Positions 17,027 to 24,815 of a stretch of DNA of 64,000 bases are shown here, piece after piece. Made by a program: the position numbers and the translations under genes. This DNA is from Paenibacillus sp. Its GTDB lineage: Bacteria; Bacillota; Bacilli; Paenibacillales; YIM-B00363. The notes under the pieces were generated by a model. That model was not told where the DNA came from. It saw only the letters and a list, made by a program, of their open reading frames with translations, and did not search any database. The stretch covers positions 1 through 64,000 of the forward strand of contig NZ_DASQNA010000018.1 of NCBI RefSeq assembly GCF_035645195.1. The letters are read 5' to 3'. Position 1 is the stretch's first letter; each line of letters starts with the position of its first letter.

Positions 17027-17845
17027 TTATTTCCATTTCAGCAGCGGCGCCGGCTCGGGCAGCATCTCCGACAAGCGAACGAAGTCGGCGTCTTCCCGCA
17101 GATTCGGGATCGCCGAACGCAGCGCGGCCGCGGTGATGAGGCCGGGCGGGCCGACATGCCCGATCACGATGATATCGGGCTGCCGGTCGATGCTCAGCGC
17201 CAGCTTCCGAAGCTGCTTGTGAACATGAGAGGCCGAATACACTTCATCCAAAAACAAATCGTTGTCCACGAGCGGAACGCCGACGCGTTCGGCTTCCGCC
17301 GCCGCTTGGCTGCGAGGGCTCGTACGGCTGTCGAGGAAATACAGTCCGCGCTCGCGGCATACATCCATGACGATGCGCATGACGCGAGGGTCGGCCGTCG
17401 CCTTCGAACCCATGTGATTGTTGACGCCGCGGGCATGAGGCACGTCGTCTATGGCGGCATTGACGCGTTTGCGAATTTCTTCGTCGGACAGGTCGGTCGT
17501 GATCGCGCCGGGCCCAAGCCAGCTCCGCTTGCCGCGAATCGGCTCCATCGGCAAATGCACGATCACTTCGTGCCCTCTGCGATGAGCTTCCTCGGCGTCC
17601 CGCCGCGTCGTCGGCAGGAACGGCATGACCGCCGCCGTAATCGGTATCGGCAGCGACAAAATTTCCTCCGTTCCTTTCATCGCGCTGCCGAAATCGTCGA
17701 TCACGACGGCGATGCGGCGGAGCTCCCCGCCGCCGGTCTCGGTCGGAGACCATCTCGAGGCGAACGCCGGCCGGGCGGGGCAGGCGTACCCCGTCAAGAT
17801 CATGAATACAGCCGAGATCATAGCGATTCGGCGCATGGCTGGCAT
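17027..17845 (-). CDS. Divergent polysaccharide deacetylase family protein (YibQ-like)
   Basis: A 272-residue secreted protein. A signal peptide (residues about 1-29, RRIAMISAVFMILTGYACPA) precedes a catalytic-fold domain with RRIAVVIDDFGSA, ITAAVMPFLPTTRRDAEEAH, HEVIVHLPMEP, GVNNHMGSKAT and GHVGPPGLI. This is the divergent polysaccharide deacetylase (DUF610) family, related to NodB-type carbohydrate esterases, whose substrate is not established. The retained Asp-Asp and His residues suggest metal-dependent activity on a cell-surface glycan. The ATG at 17845 has AAAGGATG upstream. It is transcribed away from the sugar-acid cluster. Confidence 0.83.
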   Translation of the reverse strand: MPAMRRIAMISAVFMILTGYACPARPAFASRWSPTETGGGELRRIAVVIDDFGSAMKGTEEILSLPIPITAAVMPFLPTTRRDAEEAHRRGHEVIVHLPMEPIRGKRSWLGPGAITTDLSDEEIRKRVNAAIDDVPHARGVNNHMGSKATADPRVMRIVMDVCRERGLYFLDSRTSPRSQAAAEAERVGVPLVDNDLFLDEVYSASHVHKQLRKLALSIDRQPDIIVIGHVGPPGLITAAALRSAIPNLREDADFVRLSEMLPEPAPLLKWK

Positions 17846-17947
17846 GGCTGCACATCCTTTCCAAAATCGTACCGATTAGCGTTGCCCGCACCGGCATTCC
17901 TTATGCGAATGAGCGCGGAACAGGTAGTCGAGGAAGCGGCCGCATGG

Positions 17948-17972
17948 TACAATCAATAGTGTTATCGATAAC
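17948..17972 (+). promoter_or_regulatory. -10 element and LacI operator before the lactonase gene
   Basis: TACAAT (17948-17953) is followed by the perfect palindrome GTTATCGATAAC (17961-17972). A near-identical site occurs at 20021-20032 upstream of the dehydratase genes. The operator overlaps the expected transcription start, so a bound LacI protein would block initiation. No convincing -35 is visible. Confidence 0.7.
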
Positions 17973-17997
17973 TCCAGTCATTAGGAGGAATGCAACG

Positions 17998-18831
17998 GTG
18001 AACATCGATTCGCATCAGCATTTTTGGAAATACGATCCTATCGAATTTGAATGGACCGGAGGCCCGGACAGTCCGATCAGCCGCGATTTCGGTCCCGAAC
18101 AGCTTAAGCCGCTGTTGGCGGCGCATGGCTTTGAAGGAACCGTCGCGGTGCAGGCGCGCAGCTCGCTCGAGGAGAACGAGGATCTGCTCGAACTCGCGGA
18201 CCGTCACGAATGGATTCGCGCCGTCGTCGGCTGGGTCGACCTGCGCGCCCCGGATGTGCGCGAGCAGCTTGCGAGGTACGCGGGGCACCCGAAGTTCAAA
18301 GGCGTGCGGCATATCGTGCAGGCGGAACCGGATGACCGCTTTTTGCTGCGGGACGATTTTTGCCGCGGCGTGAAAGCGCTGTCCGAGTTTGGTCTCACGT
18401 ACGATATTTTGATTTATCACCGGCATTTGCCCGCGGCGATCGAATTCGTCCGGAGGTTTCCGGATCAGCCGTTCGTCGTCGACCATATCGCGAAGCCGGA
18501 TATCAAGGGCGGGGCGCTGGAGCCGTGGGCGGAGCGAATCAGGGAGCTGGCGCGCTTCGAAAACGTGTGGTGCAAAGTGTCGGGCATGGTGACGGAAGCG
18601 GATTGGCGCGGGTGGAAGGAGAGCGATTTCGAGCCCTACGTAAATACGGTATTCGAGGCGTTCGGTCCGAAACGGCTCATGTTCGGGTCGGATTGGCCGG
18701 TCTGCTTGCTCGCCGCGGACTACGGACGAACGGTCGAGCTCGTCGAGCGGTTCGTCAGGGAGTGGAGCAAGGAAGAGCGCGCGCTGTTGTTCGGCGGCAA
18801 CTGCGCGGCGTTTTACGGAATCGGCGGTTGA
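17998..18831 (+). CDS. Amidohydrolase-family sugar lactonase (L-fuconolactonase-like)
   Basis: A 277-residue TIM-barrel hydrolase of the amidohydrolase_2 family. NIDSHQHFW supplies the N-terminal His pair, VRHIVQAEPDDRFL follows, VVDHIAKPDIK holds the strand-6 His, and MFGSDWPVCLL carries the catalytic Asp. This pattern matches L-fuconolactone and L-rhamnono-lactone hydrolases, which open the lactone made by an aldose dehydrogenase. The GTG start at 17998 follows AGGAGG by about 9 bases. The operator just upstream is shared with the dehydratase operon, which ties the gene to the same pathway although the LacI gene lies between them in the opposite direction. Confidence 0.8.
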   Translation: MNIDSHQHFWKYDPIEFEWTGGPDSPISRDFGPEQLKPLLAAHGFEGTVAVQARSSLEENEDLLELADRHEWIRAVVGWVDLRAPDVREQLARYAGHPKFKGVRHIVQAEPDDRFLLRDDFCRGVKALSEFGLTYDILIYHRHLPAAIEFVRRFPDQPFVVDHIAKPDIKGGALEPWAERIRELARFENVWCKVSGMVTEADWRGWKESDFEPYVNTVFEAFGPKRLMFGSDWPVCLLAADYGRTVELVERFVREWSKEERALLFGGNCAAFYGIGG

Positions 18832-18916
18832 CTTGCGGTCGAGCGCGGTGCGGGGCGGGGCCTGGCGGGGTGGAGGCGGGCTCGCGAGCGGGCCCGCGGC
18901 GCCGCCGAAGGCGCGT

Positions 18917-19921
18917 TCAGAGCGCCTTGGACGACTGCCGGATGACGAGCCTGGACGGCAGCACGACGTTGCGCGGCTCGGCGCCGGCCGCGCCTTGGAT
19001 GCGTTCGATGAGCAGCTGCATGCCGAGCGAGCCGAATTCGTAGGCGGGCTGCTGCGCCGCGGTCAGGAACGGATCGAGCACGAACGTTTCGCCGAAATCG
19101 TCGAAGCAGACGACCGACACGTCGTCCGGCACGCGGACGCCGCGGTCGCGCAGCCCGCGTACGACGGCCAGGGCGAGGAAGTTGTTCGCCGCGAACACCG
19201 CCGTCGGCGGCTCCGGCGCCGACAGCAGCGCGTCCGCGAGTTCGACGCCGTCGGCCGCCGTATAGCCGGCCTCGTGCACGAGCGACGGATCGAACGGCAC
19301 GTCGCCAAGTTTCAGCGCTTCCAGGTACCCTTGGTACCTCAGCCTCGCGGTCGACACGTCCTGCCGGCCGTTGATCATCGCGATGCGCCGGTGGCCGAGC
19401 TCGATCAAATGCTCCGTAAGCCGCCTCGCGCCTTCCCGGCTGTCGCCGAGCACGCGATCGGCGGCGATGCCCGGCACTTCCCGGTCGAGCAGCACGAACG
19501 GAACGCCGCGGCGCTGCAGCAGGCGCAGATGGTCCGCCGAAGCGTCGCCCGCGGGCGCGAACAGGACGCCGTCGACGCGCGTGGACAGCACCATGTCGAC
19601 GTAATCGCGCTCCTTGCCGTAATCTTCGTCGCTGTTGCCGAATAACAGTTTATAACCGTTCCGTTTGGCCGCATCTTCGGCGCCTCGGGCTAACGTCGTG
19701 TAGAACGGGTTCGTAATATCGGTGATGAGCAGCGACAGCATTTTCGTCTCCTGCTTCACGAGACTGCGCGCCATGGAGTTCGGCACGTAGCCCAGCTCCT
19801 CCATCACCTGCTTGACGCGCGCGCGCGTCGCTTCGCTGATGCGTCCTGTGTTATTGATAACTCTGGAAACGGTCATGGCGGACACGTTCGCCTGCTTCGC
19901 AATATCGTAGATCGTAACCAA
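18917..19921 (-). CDS. LacI-family repressor of the sugar-acid cluster
   Basis: A 334-residue regulator. The HTH reads TIYDIAKQANVSAMTVSRVI with hinge NNTGRISEATRARV, followed by LSLLITDITNPFYTTLARG and a sensor domain ending DPFLTAAQQPAYEFG. It is encoded between the lactonase gene and the dehydratase operon, facing away from the latter. The palindrome GTTAYCGATAAC occurs at both flanking promoters, and its central CG is typical for LacI proteins. The likely inducer is the sugar or sugar acid degraded by the cluster. Confidence 0.88.
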   Translation of the reverse strand: MVTIYDIAKQANVSAMTVSRVINNTGRISEATRARVKQVMEELGYVPNSMARSLVKQETKMLSLLITDITNPFYTTLARGAEDAAKRNGYKLLFGNSDEDYGKERDYVDMVLSTRVDGVLFAPAGDASADHLRLLQRRGVPFVLLDREVPGIAADRVLGDSREGARRLTEHLIELGHRRIAMINGRQDVSTARLRYQGYLEALKLGDVPFDPSLVHEAGYTAADGVELADALLSAPEPPTAVFAANNFLALAVVRGLRDRGVRVPDDVSVVCFDDFGETFVLDPFLTAAQQPAYEFGSLGMQLLIERIQGAAGAEPRNVVLPSRLVIRQSSKAL

Positions 19922-19988
19922 ACGCGCTCACCCTTTTGCCGGGAATTGTAAGCAAACTCTGCATCCTATTGTATAGGAATTTTTGAAT

Positions 19989-20032
19989 TGACAGCAAGAA
20001 GGATTCTTGTTACTTTAGGGTTACCGATAACA
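19989..20032 (+). promoter_or_regulatory. Promoter and LacI operator of the dehydratase operon
   Basis: TTGACA (19989-19994) and a weak TACTTT 17 bases downstream are followed by GTTACCGATAAC (20021-20032). The operator differs from the site at 17961 by one base and overlaps the predicted transcription start. It also lies upstream of the divergent lacI gene, so autoregulation is possible. Confidence 0.68.
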
Positions 20033-20063
20033 CAAGTTTAATAGGATCGAGGCGGTCAGACTT

Positions 20064-20390
20064 ATGGCAGGTGACATTGAGGCCGGGGCGGACGCCATTC
20101 GGATGCACGCGGACGACCATGTGGCGACGGCGCTCCGCGACGTGAAAGCCGGCGAAACGGTGTCGTTTCGGTTCGGCGGAGAGCGCTTACAAGTGACGGC
20201 GCTCGACGATGTGGCGTTCGGGCACAAGATCGCCCTTATGTTCATTCCGGAAGGAACGCATGTGAAGAAATACGGCGAAGTGATCGGCCGCGCGACGACG
20301 AACATCGAAGCGGGCCGGCACGTGCACGTCCACAACATCGAAGGCATTCGCGGCCGCGGCGATCAAGCGGCGAAAGGAGCGAGCGCATGA
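20064..20390 (+). CDS. UxaA-family dehydratase, small SAF-domain subunit
   Basis: A 108-residue protein matching the N-terminal SAF domain of altronate/galactarate dehydratases: IRMHADDHVATALRDVKAGE, LDDVAFGHKIALMFIPEG, VKKYGEVIGRATTNIEAG, VHVHNIEG. In this superfamily the SAF domain helps shape the metal- and substrate-binding site of an enzyme that removes water from an aldonic or aldaric acid. In single-chain UxaA it is fused to the large domain; here it is separate and overlaps the next gene by 4 bases (ATGA), implying translational coupling. It is the first gene of the operon controlled by the operator at 20021. Confidence 0.85.
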   Translation: MAGDIEAGADAIRMHADDHVATALRDVKAGETVSFRFGGERLQVTALDDVAFGHKIALMFIPEGTHVKKYGEVIGRATTNIEAGRHVHVHNIEGIRGRGDQAAKGASA

Positions 20391-21547
20391 GCTCGATCAT
20401 GGCGTACGAAAGGCCGAACGGCGACATCGGCATCCGCAATCATTTGTTGATCATTCCGACCGTCATCTGTTCGAACCAAGTGGTAAGCCGCATCGCGCAG
20501 CTCGTGCCCGGCACGGTGGCGATTCCGCATCAGCACGGCTGCAGCCAGATCGGTTCGGATAAGGAGCGGACGTTCAACGTGCTCGCCGGCACCGGGAAAA
20601 ACCCGAACGTCGGCGGCGTCCTCATCGTCAGCCTCGGCTGCGAAGTCGTCGACCCGGCGGCGCTGGCGGAAGAAATCCGAAAGACCGGCAAGAGCGTCGA
20701 ATGGTTCGACATTCAGTCGGTCGGCGGCTCGGTGAAAGCGATTCAGCACGGCGTCGAGCTGGCGCGCCGGATGAAGGCCGAGCTCGATCGCCAGCCGAAA
20801 ACGCCGGTGCCGCTCAGCAAGCTGAAGGTCGGCGTCAAGTGCGGCGGCTCCGACGCGACGTCGGGCCTCGCGTCCAACCCGGCGCTCGGCGCGGCGTCGG
20901 ATGCGCTCATCGCGCAGGGCGGCGGCATCGTCATCGGCGAGACGACGGAAATCATCGGCGCGGAGCATGTGCTCGCGGGGCGCTGCGAGACGCCCGAGAC
21001 GAAGAGCCGGCTGTTCGAAATCGTCGACCGGTTCGAGCGGGAGGTCGAACGGATGGGCGCCGACATGCGCGGCGGCAACCCGAGCCCGGGCAACATCGCC
21101 GGCGGATTGTCGACGATCGAGGAGAAGTCGCTCGGCTGCATCAGCAAATGCGGTTCGGCGCCGATCCGCGGCGTCATCGAATACGCAGAGGACATTCCGG
21201 AGGGCGGCCTCTACTTCATGGATTCGCCCGGGAACGACATCGAGTGCGTCTCGGGCATGGCGGCCGGCGGGGCGCACATCGTCTGCTTCACGACGGGGCG
21301 CGGCACGCCGACGGGCGCCGCGGTCGTGCCGGTCATTAAAATTACGGCGAACCGCCGCATGTACGAAATGATGAGCGACAACATGGACGTCGACGTGAGC
21401 GGCATGCTGACCGGCGAAATGACGCTCGAGGAAGCGGGCGATGCGATTTGGCGGGAAATCGTCGAGGTGGCGGGCGGCAAGCTGACGAAGGCGGAAATTC
21501 TCGGGCATCAAGAGTTCAGCATCAATCGAATCGGACCGAGCTTGTAA
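20387..21547 (+). CDS. UxaA-family dehydratase, large subunit (candidate L-fuconate-type dehydratase)
   Basis: A 386-residue protein of the altronate/galactarate dehydratase C-terminal family. It shows GIRNHLLIIPTVICSNQVV, HQHGCSQIGSD, LIVSLGCE, GVKCGGSDATSGLASNPALG, CISKCGSAPI and FTTGRGTP. The conserved Cys and His residues bind the catalytic iron. These enzymes convert an aldonate to a 2-keto-3-deoxyaldonate. In context the substrate is probably L-fuconate or a similar acid released by the lactonase. L-Fuconate dehydratase FucD of Xanthomonas is an enolase-superfamily protein, so this would be a non-homologous replacement. That assignment is inference from the cluster. Confidence 0.82.
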   Translation: MSSIMAYERPNGDIGIRNHLLIIPTVICSNQVVSRIAQLVPGTVAIPHQHGCSQIGSDKERTFNVLAGTGKNPNVGGVLIVSLGCEVVDPAALAEEIRKTGKSVEWFDIQSVGGSVKAIQHGVELARRMKAELDRQPKTPVPLSKLKVGVKCGGSDATSGLASNPALGAASDALIAQGGGIVIGETTEIIGAEHVLAGRCETPETKSRLFEIVDRFEREVERMGADMRGGNPSPGNIAGGLSTIEEKSLGCISKCGSAPIRGVIEYAEDIPEGGLYFMDSPGNDIECVSGMAAGGAHIVCFTTGRGTPTGAAVVPVIKITANRRMYEMMSDNMDVDVSGMLTGEMTLEEAGDAIWREIVEVAGGKLTKAEILGHQEFSINRIGPSL

Positions 21548-21560
21548 GGGGGATGCGCGC

Positions 21561-22355
21561 ATGAAAAGGCTGGAAAATCGAGTGGCGCTCGTCACGGGCG
21601 GCAATCGCGGTATCGGAGAAGCGATCGTGTACCGGCTCGCGGAAGAAGGAGCGCACGTCGCCGTCAACTATCCGTGGGATACGATGCGGGAACAGGCGGA
21701 GGCGGTCGTCCGCAACGCCGAAGCGCTCGGCGTCAAAGCGGTCGCGGTGCGGGCGGACGTCGGCGTGAAGGCGGAGGTCGCCGCCATGTTCGAGCAGGTG
21801 CGAGCGGCGCTCGGCGACGTGGAAATTTTGGTGAACAACGCCGGGGTGGCGCCGTTCGAATCTTTTTTCAAACTGAAAGAGGAAACGTGGGACCGCACGT
21901 TTAATACGAACGTGAAGGCGATTTTTCTATGCTCGCAGCTGGCGGCGGAAACGATGGCGGCGAAGCGCTACGGCAAAATCGTCAACGTGCTCTCGACCGC
22001 GAGCCTCGTCGTGACGAGCCCGGTCATCCCGCATTACCAATCGTCTAAAGCGGCGGCGCATATGCTCACGAAAGGGATGGCGATCGAGCTCGGCAAATAC
22101 GGCATCAACGTGAACGCGGTCGGGCCGAGCACGGTGGACACGGACTTGTGCGCCGACTATTTGGCCGATCCCGAAATTCGCCGCAAGGAAATCGAAGCGA
22201 ACCCGATGAAGCGGCTCGGCACCGCGCGCCAAATCGGCGATGCGGTCGTCTTCCTCGCTTCCGAAGAAGCGATGCAGGTGAACGGCCATTTGCTGATGGT
22301 GGACGGGGGGCTCAGCGTGAAGGCGGCGCAGCCCGAAGACCATCTGGAACGGTAA
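21561..22355 (+). CDS. SDR-family oxidoreductase (candidate aldose dehydrogenase)
   Basis: A 264-residue short-chain dehydrogenase. The NAD(P)-binding motif is VTGGNRGIGEAIV, the structural NNAG is LVNNAGVAPFE, and the catalytic set is Asn/Ser in IVNVLSTASL and Tyr-x3-Lys in YQSSKAAAH. It follows the dehydratase gene after 13 bases. The cluster needs two dehydrogenases: one oxidising the free sugar to its lactone and one oxidising the 2-keto-3-deoxy acid. The SDR at 23005 looks like the latter, so this one is the better candidate for the first step. That split is an inference. The two proteins may also be reversed. Confidence 0.8.
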   Translation: MKRLENRVALVTGGNRGIGEAIVYRLAEEGAHVAVNYPWDTMREQAEAVVRNAEALGVKAVAVRADVGVKAEVAAMFEQVRAALGDVEILVNNAGVAPFESFFKLKEETWDRTFNTNVKAIFLCSQLAAETMAAKRYGKIVNVLSTASLVVTSPVIPHYQSSKAAAHMLTKGMAIELGKYGINVNAVGPSTVDTDLCADYLADPEIRRKEIEANPMKRLGTARQIGDAVVFLASEEAMQVNGHLLMVDGGLSVKAAQPEDHLER

Positions 22356-22367
22356 GGGGGCGCGGCG

Positions 22368-22589
22368 ATGGCGGCTGTAAGATGGGAATACGCGCGGGCC
22401 GGCGCGTTCGAGGCGCTCGCGGCGTTGGGCGAGGACGGTTGGGAGCTCGTCGGCGTCGCGCCGGACGGGAACGGCGGGCAGACGTTCTACTTGAAGCGGC
22501 CGCGCCCGTCGATCCGCGAGGAGCTGACGCGCTCCCAGCGGGATCAGGCGCTTCGCGCCGCGGCCGGCGGGGAGGCGGGGCGCCGATGA
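22368..22589 (+). CDS. Small DUF4177-like protein
   Basis: A 73-residue protein with the motif VRWEYARAGAFEALAALGED followed by GWELVGVAPDG and FYLKRP. This W-E-Y/L-G-x-x-G-W-E-L-V pattern is typical of DUF4177-type small proteins of unknown function. The C-terminus is basic and charged. It lies inside the sugar-acid operon, 12 bases after the SDR gene, and overlaps the rbsD-like gene by 4 bases (ATGA), so co-translation is likely. Its role in the pathway is unknown. Confidence 0.65.
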   Translation: MAAVRWEYARAGAFEALAALGEDGWELVGVAPDGNGGQTFYLKRPRPSIREELTRSQRDQALRAAAGGEAGRR

Positions 22590-22972
22590 AGAAGGGCGGC
22601 ATCCTGCACCCGACGCTGAACCGGATTTTGGCGGAGACGGGGCATACCGACCTGCTGACGATTTGCGACCGTGGGTTTCCGGTCCCTCCGGGGCCGGAGC
22701 GGCTCGATCTGGCGCTCGTCGACGATGTGCCGACCGTGGTCGACGTGCTGCGGGCGATCGCGGGCGAATTCGTCATCGACCGGATCCTCGTGACGGAGGA
22801 GATGGCGGCGGCGAGCCCGGAACGGTTCGCGCTGCTGCGGGAGACGTTCGGGGACGTCGCGTTCCAGGTCGTGACGCACGAGCGGTTCAAAGCGATTTGC
22901 CCGGAGTCGCGGGCGGTCATTCGCACGGGAGACGCGACGCCGTACGCCAACGTCATGATCGTATCCGGATAG
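22586..22972 (+). CDS. rbsD: RbsD-type sugar pyranase/mutarotase
   Basis: A 128-residue RbsD/FucU-family protein. ILAETGHTDLLTICDRGFPV holds the catalytic His20 and neighbouring Asp, and the C-terminal AVIRTGDATPYANVMIVSG supplies the Tyr and Asn that bind the sugar. Family members interconvert ring forms of ribose or fucose. Length and the PYAN motif are closer to RbsD than to FucU. In this cluster it would supply the sugar anomer or ring form needed by the first dehydrogenase. The ATG overlaps the stop of the small upstream gene. Confidence 0.85.
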   Translation: MKKGGILHPTLNRILAETGHTDLLTICDRGFPVPPGPERLDLALVDDVPTVVDVLRAIAGEFVIDRILVTEEMAAASPERFALLRETFGDVAFQVVTHERFKAICPESRAVIRTGDATPYANVMIVSG

Positions 22973-23004
22973 AGGGCAGGAAGTATCGACGAGGGGGATG
23001 AAGG

Positions 23005-23778
23005 ATGAGACTCGCTGACAAAGTGGCGCTGATTACCGGATCTGGGTCGGGAATCGGCAAAAGCAGCGCGCTGCTGTTCGCGCGCGAAGGCGCGACGGTC
23101 GTCGTGAACGACCTCGACGCGGAGAAGGGGCAAGAGACGGTGAACGACATCGTCTCGGCCGGGGGCAAGGCGTCGTTCTATCAGGCCGACGTGACAAACC
23201 CGGAGCAGGTGCGCGCGATGATCGACGCCGTCGTCGCCGAGTTCGGGCGCATCGACGTGCTGTTCAACAACGCGGGCGTCAGCGGCGTCGGCATGCTGCA
23301 CGAGGTCGAGCCGGAGGCGTGGGACCGCGTCATGACGATCAACATCAAAGGCGTGTTCCTGCCGTCGAAGTACGCGCTGCCGTATATGATGGAACGCAAA
23401 GCCGGCTCGATCATCAACATGTCGTCGTGCATCGCGGAAATCGGTCTCGCGCGGCGGGCGTCGTATTCGGCGACGAAAGGCGCCGTGCTCGCGCTGACGA
23501 AATCGATGCAGGTCGATTACGCGCCGTACAACATTCGGGTGAACGCGCTGCTGCCGGGGACGATTTTCACCCCGTTCGTCGAAAACTACTTGCGCACGTC
23601 GTATGACGACCCGGAAGCGGCGATCGCGCAGCTGAAGACGCGGCAGCTGAGCGGCGAGCTCGGCCGGCCGGAGGATGTGGCGCAGGCCGCCTTGTTCCTG
23701 GCATCGGACGAATCGAAATTTATGATGGGGTCGCCCCTGTACATCGACGGCGGCGTCGTGTTCGGGAAGAACGCATAG
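23005..23778 (+). CDS. SDR-family 2-keto-3-deoxy-L-fuconate dehydrogenase-like protein
   Basis: A 257-residue short-chain dehydrogenase with ITGSGSGIGKSSALLFAREG, LFNNAGVSGVGMLHEVEPEA, INMSSCIAEIGLARRASYSA followed by TKG (Ser and Tyr-x3-Lys), and ALLPGTIFTPFVENYL. The sequence style, including the PGTI-x-TPF segment, resembles enzymes acting on 2-keto-3-deoxy-L-fuconate. The product, 2,4-diketo-3-deoxyfuconate, would be the substrate of the FAH-fold hydrolase encoded next. GAGGGGGATGAAGG precedes the ATG. Confidence 0.8.
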   Translation: MRLADKVALITGSGSGIGKSSALLFAREGATVVVNDLDAEKGQETVNDIVSAGGKASFYQADVTNPEQVRAMIDAVVAEFGRIDVLFNNAGVSGVGMLHEVEPEAWDRVMTINIKGVFLPSKYALPYMMERKAGSIINMSSCIAEIGLARRASYSATKGAVLALTKSMQVDYAPYNIRVNALLPGTIFTPFVENYLRTSYDDPEAAIAQLKTRQLSGELGRPEDVAQAALFLASDESKFMMGSPLYIDGGVVFGKNA

Positions 23779-23857
23779 TATTCGGTTTTGGGCGAAGTCG
23801 AAGCAGATTGAGGCCCTTTGCGGCCGTACAATACATACGAGGGAAGGCTGTGAAAGC

Positions 23858-24760
23858 ATGAAGCTGGTTACGTTCATTGAAAACGGGGAATTCCGGCTCG
23901 GCGTCGCGACGGAGAAGGGCGTCGTCGACGTCGCCGCCGCGGCGGCGGCTCTGGCGTCCTTCGCCGGAGCGCCTACGGATGTGCACGCGGTCATCGAGGG
24001 CGGACAAGCGGCGATCGAGGCGCTGAGCGCTCTGGTCGACGCGGCGCTGTCGGACGCGAACGTCTCCGCGCAGGCGCTTAAGGCGGAGGACGCCTTAACG
24101 TTCGGTCCGTGCGTCACGCGGCCGAACAAAATCATTTGCGTCGGTCTCAACTACCGCAAGCATGCGGAGGAGACGAACGCGCCGATTCCGCAGTATCCGA
24201 TCTTGTTCAATAAGTTTAACAACACGCTGACGGGCCACGGGCACGACGTGCCGCTGCCGCGCGTTTCGAACGCGGTCGATTACGAGGCGGAGCTCGTCAT
24301 CGTCATCGGCAAAACGGCGAAGTACGTCGACCGGGAGAACGCGCTCGACCACGTGTTCGGCTATTGCAACGTGAACGATTTGTCGGCCCGCGATTTGCAG
24401 ATGCGCACGCCGCAGTGGCTGCTCGGCAAGACGTGCGACAAGTTCTCGCCGCTCGGCCCGTATCTCGTGACGGCCGACGAGGTGGGAGACCCGAACGCGC
24501 TCGACATTCGTTGCATCGTGAACGGGGAAGTGCGCCAAAACTCCAATACGTCGGATATGATTTTCCGCTGCGACGAAATCGTCAGCTACATCTCGCAGCA
24601 TATGACGCTCGTGCCGGGAGACATCATCTTAACCGGAACGCCGGAGGGCGTCGTGCTTGGGTACCCGGAGGAGAAGCGGGTATACCTGAAGCCCGGCGAC
24701 GTCGTGACGATCGAGATCGAGAAGCTCGGCACGCTCACGAATCGGATGGTGGCGGAATAA
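23858..24760 (+). CDS. FAH-family 2,4-diketo-3-deoxy-L-fuconate hydrolase-like protein
   Basis: A 300-residue fumarylacetoacetate hydrolase-fold enzyme. PNKIICVGLNYRKHAEET begins the core, DYEAELVIVIGK carries the metal-binding Glu-x-Glu, and FGYCNVNDLSARDLQ, KTCDKFSPLGPYLVTADEV and ILTGTPEGV complete it. Such enzymes split acylpyruvate-like diketo acids. At the end of a lactonase-dehydratase-dehydrogenase series it would give pyruvate plus a hydroxy acid (L-lactate for L-fucose). It is the last gene before the terminator at 24766. Confidence 0.85.
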   Translation: MKLVTFIENGEFRLGVATEKGVVDVAAAAAALASFAGAPTDVHAVIEGGQAAIEALSALVDAALSDANVSAQALKAEDALTFGPCVTRPNKIICVGLNYRKHAEETNAPIPQYPILFNKFNNTLTGHGHDVPLPRVSNAVDYEAELVIVIGKTAKYVDRENALDHVFGYCNVNDLSARDLQMRTPQWLLGKTCDKFSPLGPYLVTADEVGDPNALDIRCIVNGEVRQNSNTSDMIFRCDEIVSYISQHMTLVPGDIILTGTPEGVVLGYPEEKRVYLKPGDVVTIEIEKLGTLTNRMVAE

Positions 24761-24765
24761 CGCGA

Positions 24766-24801
24766 ACGGCCAAGCGCGAAAGAGCGCTTGGCCGTTTTTT
24801 T
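24766..24801 (+). terminator. Rho-independent terminator of the sugar-acid operon
   Basis: ACGGCCAAGCGC pairs with GCGCTTGGCCGT over a short GAAAGA loop and is followed by seven T residues, 5 bases after the hydrolase stop codon. Confidence 0.92.
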
Positions 24802-24815
24802 GGCGGTTGGCCGCT

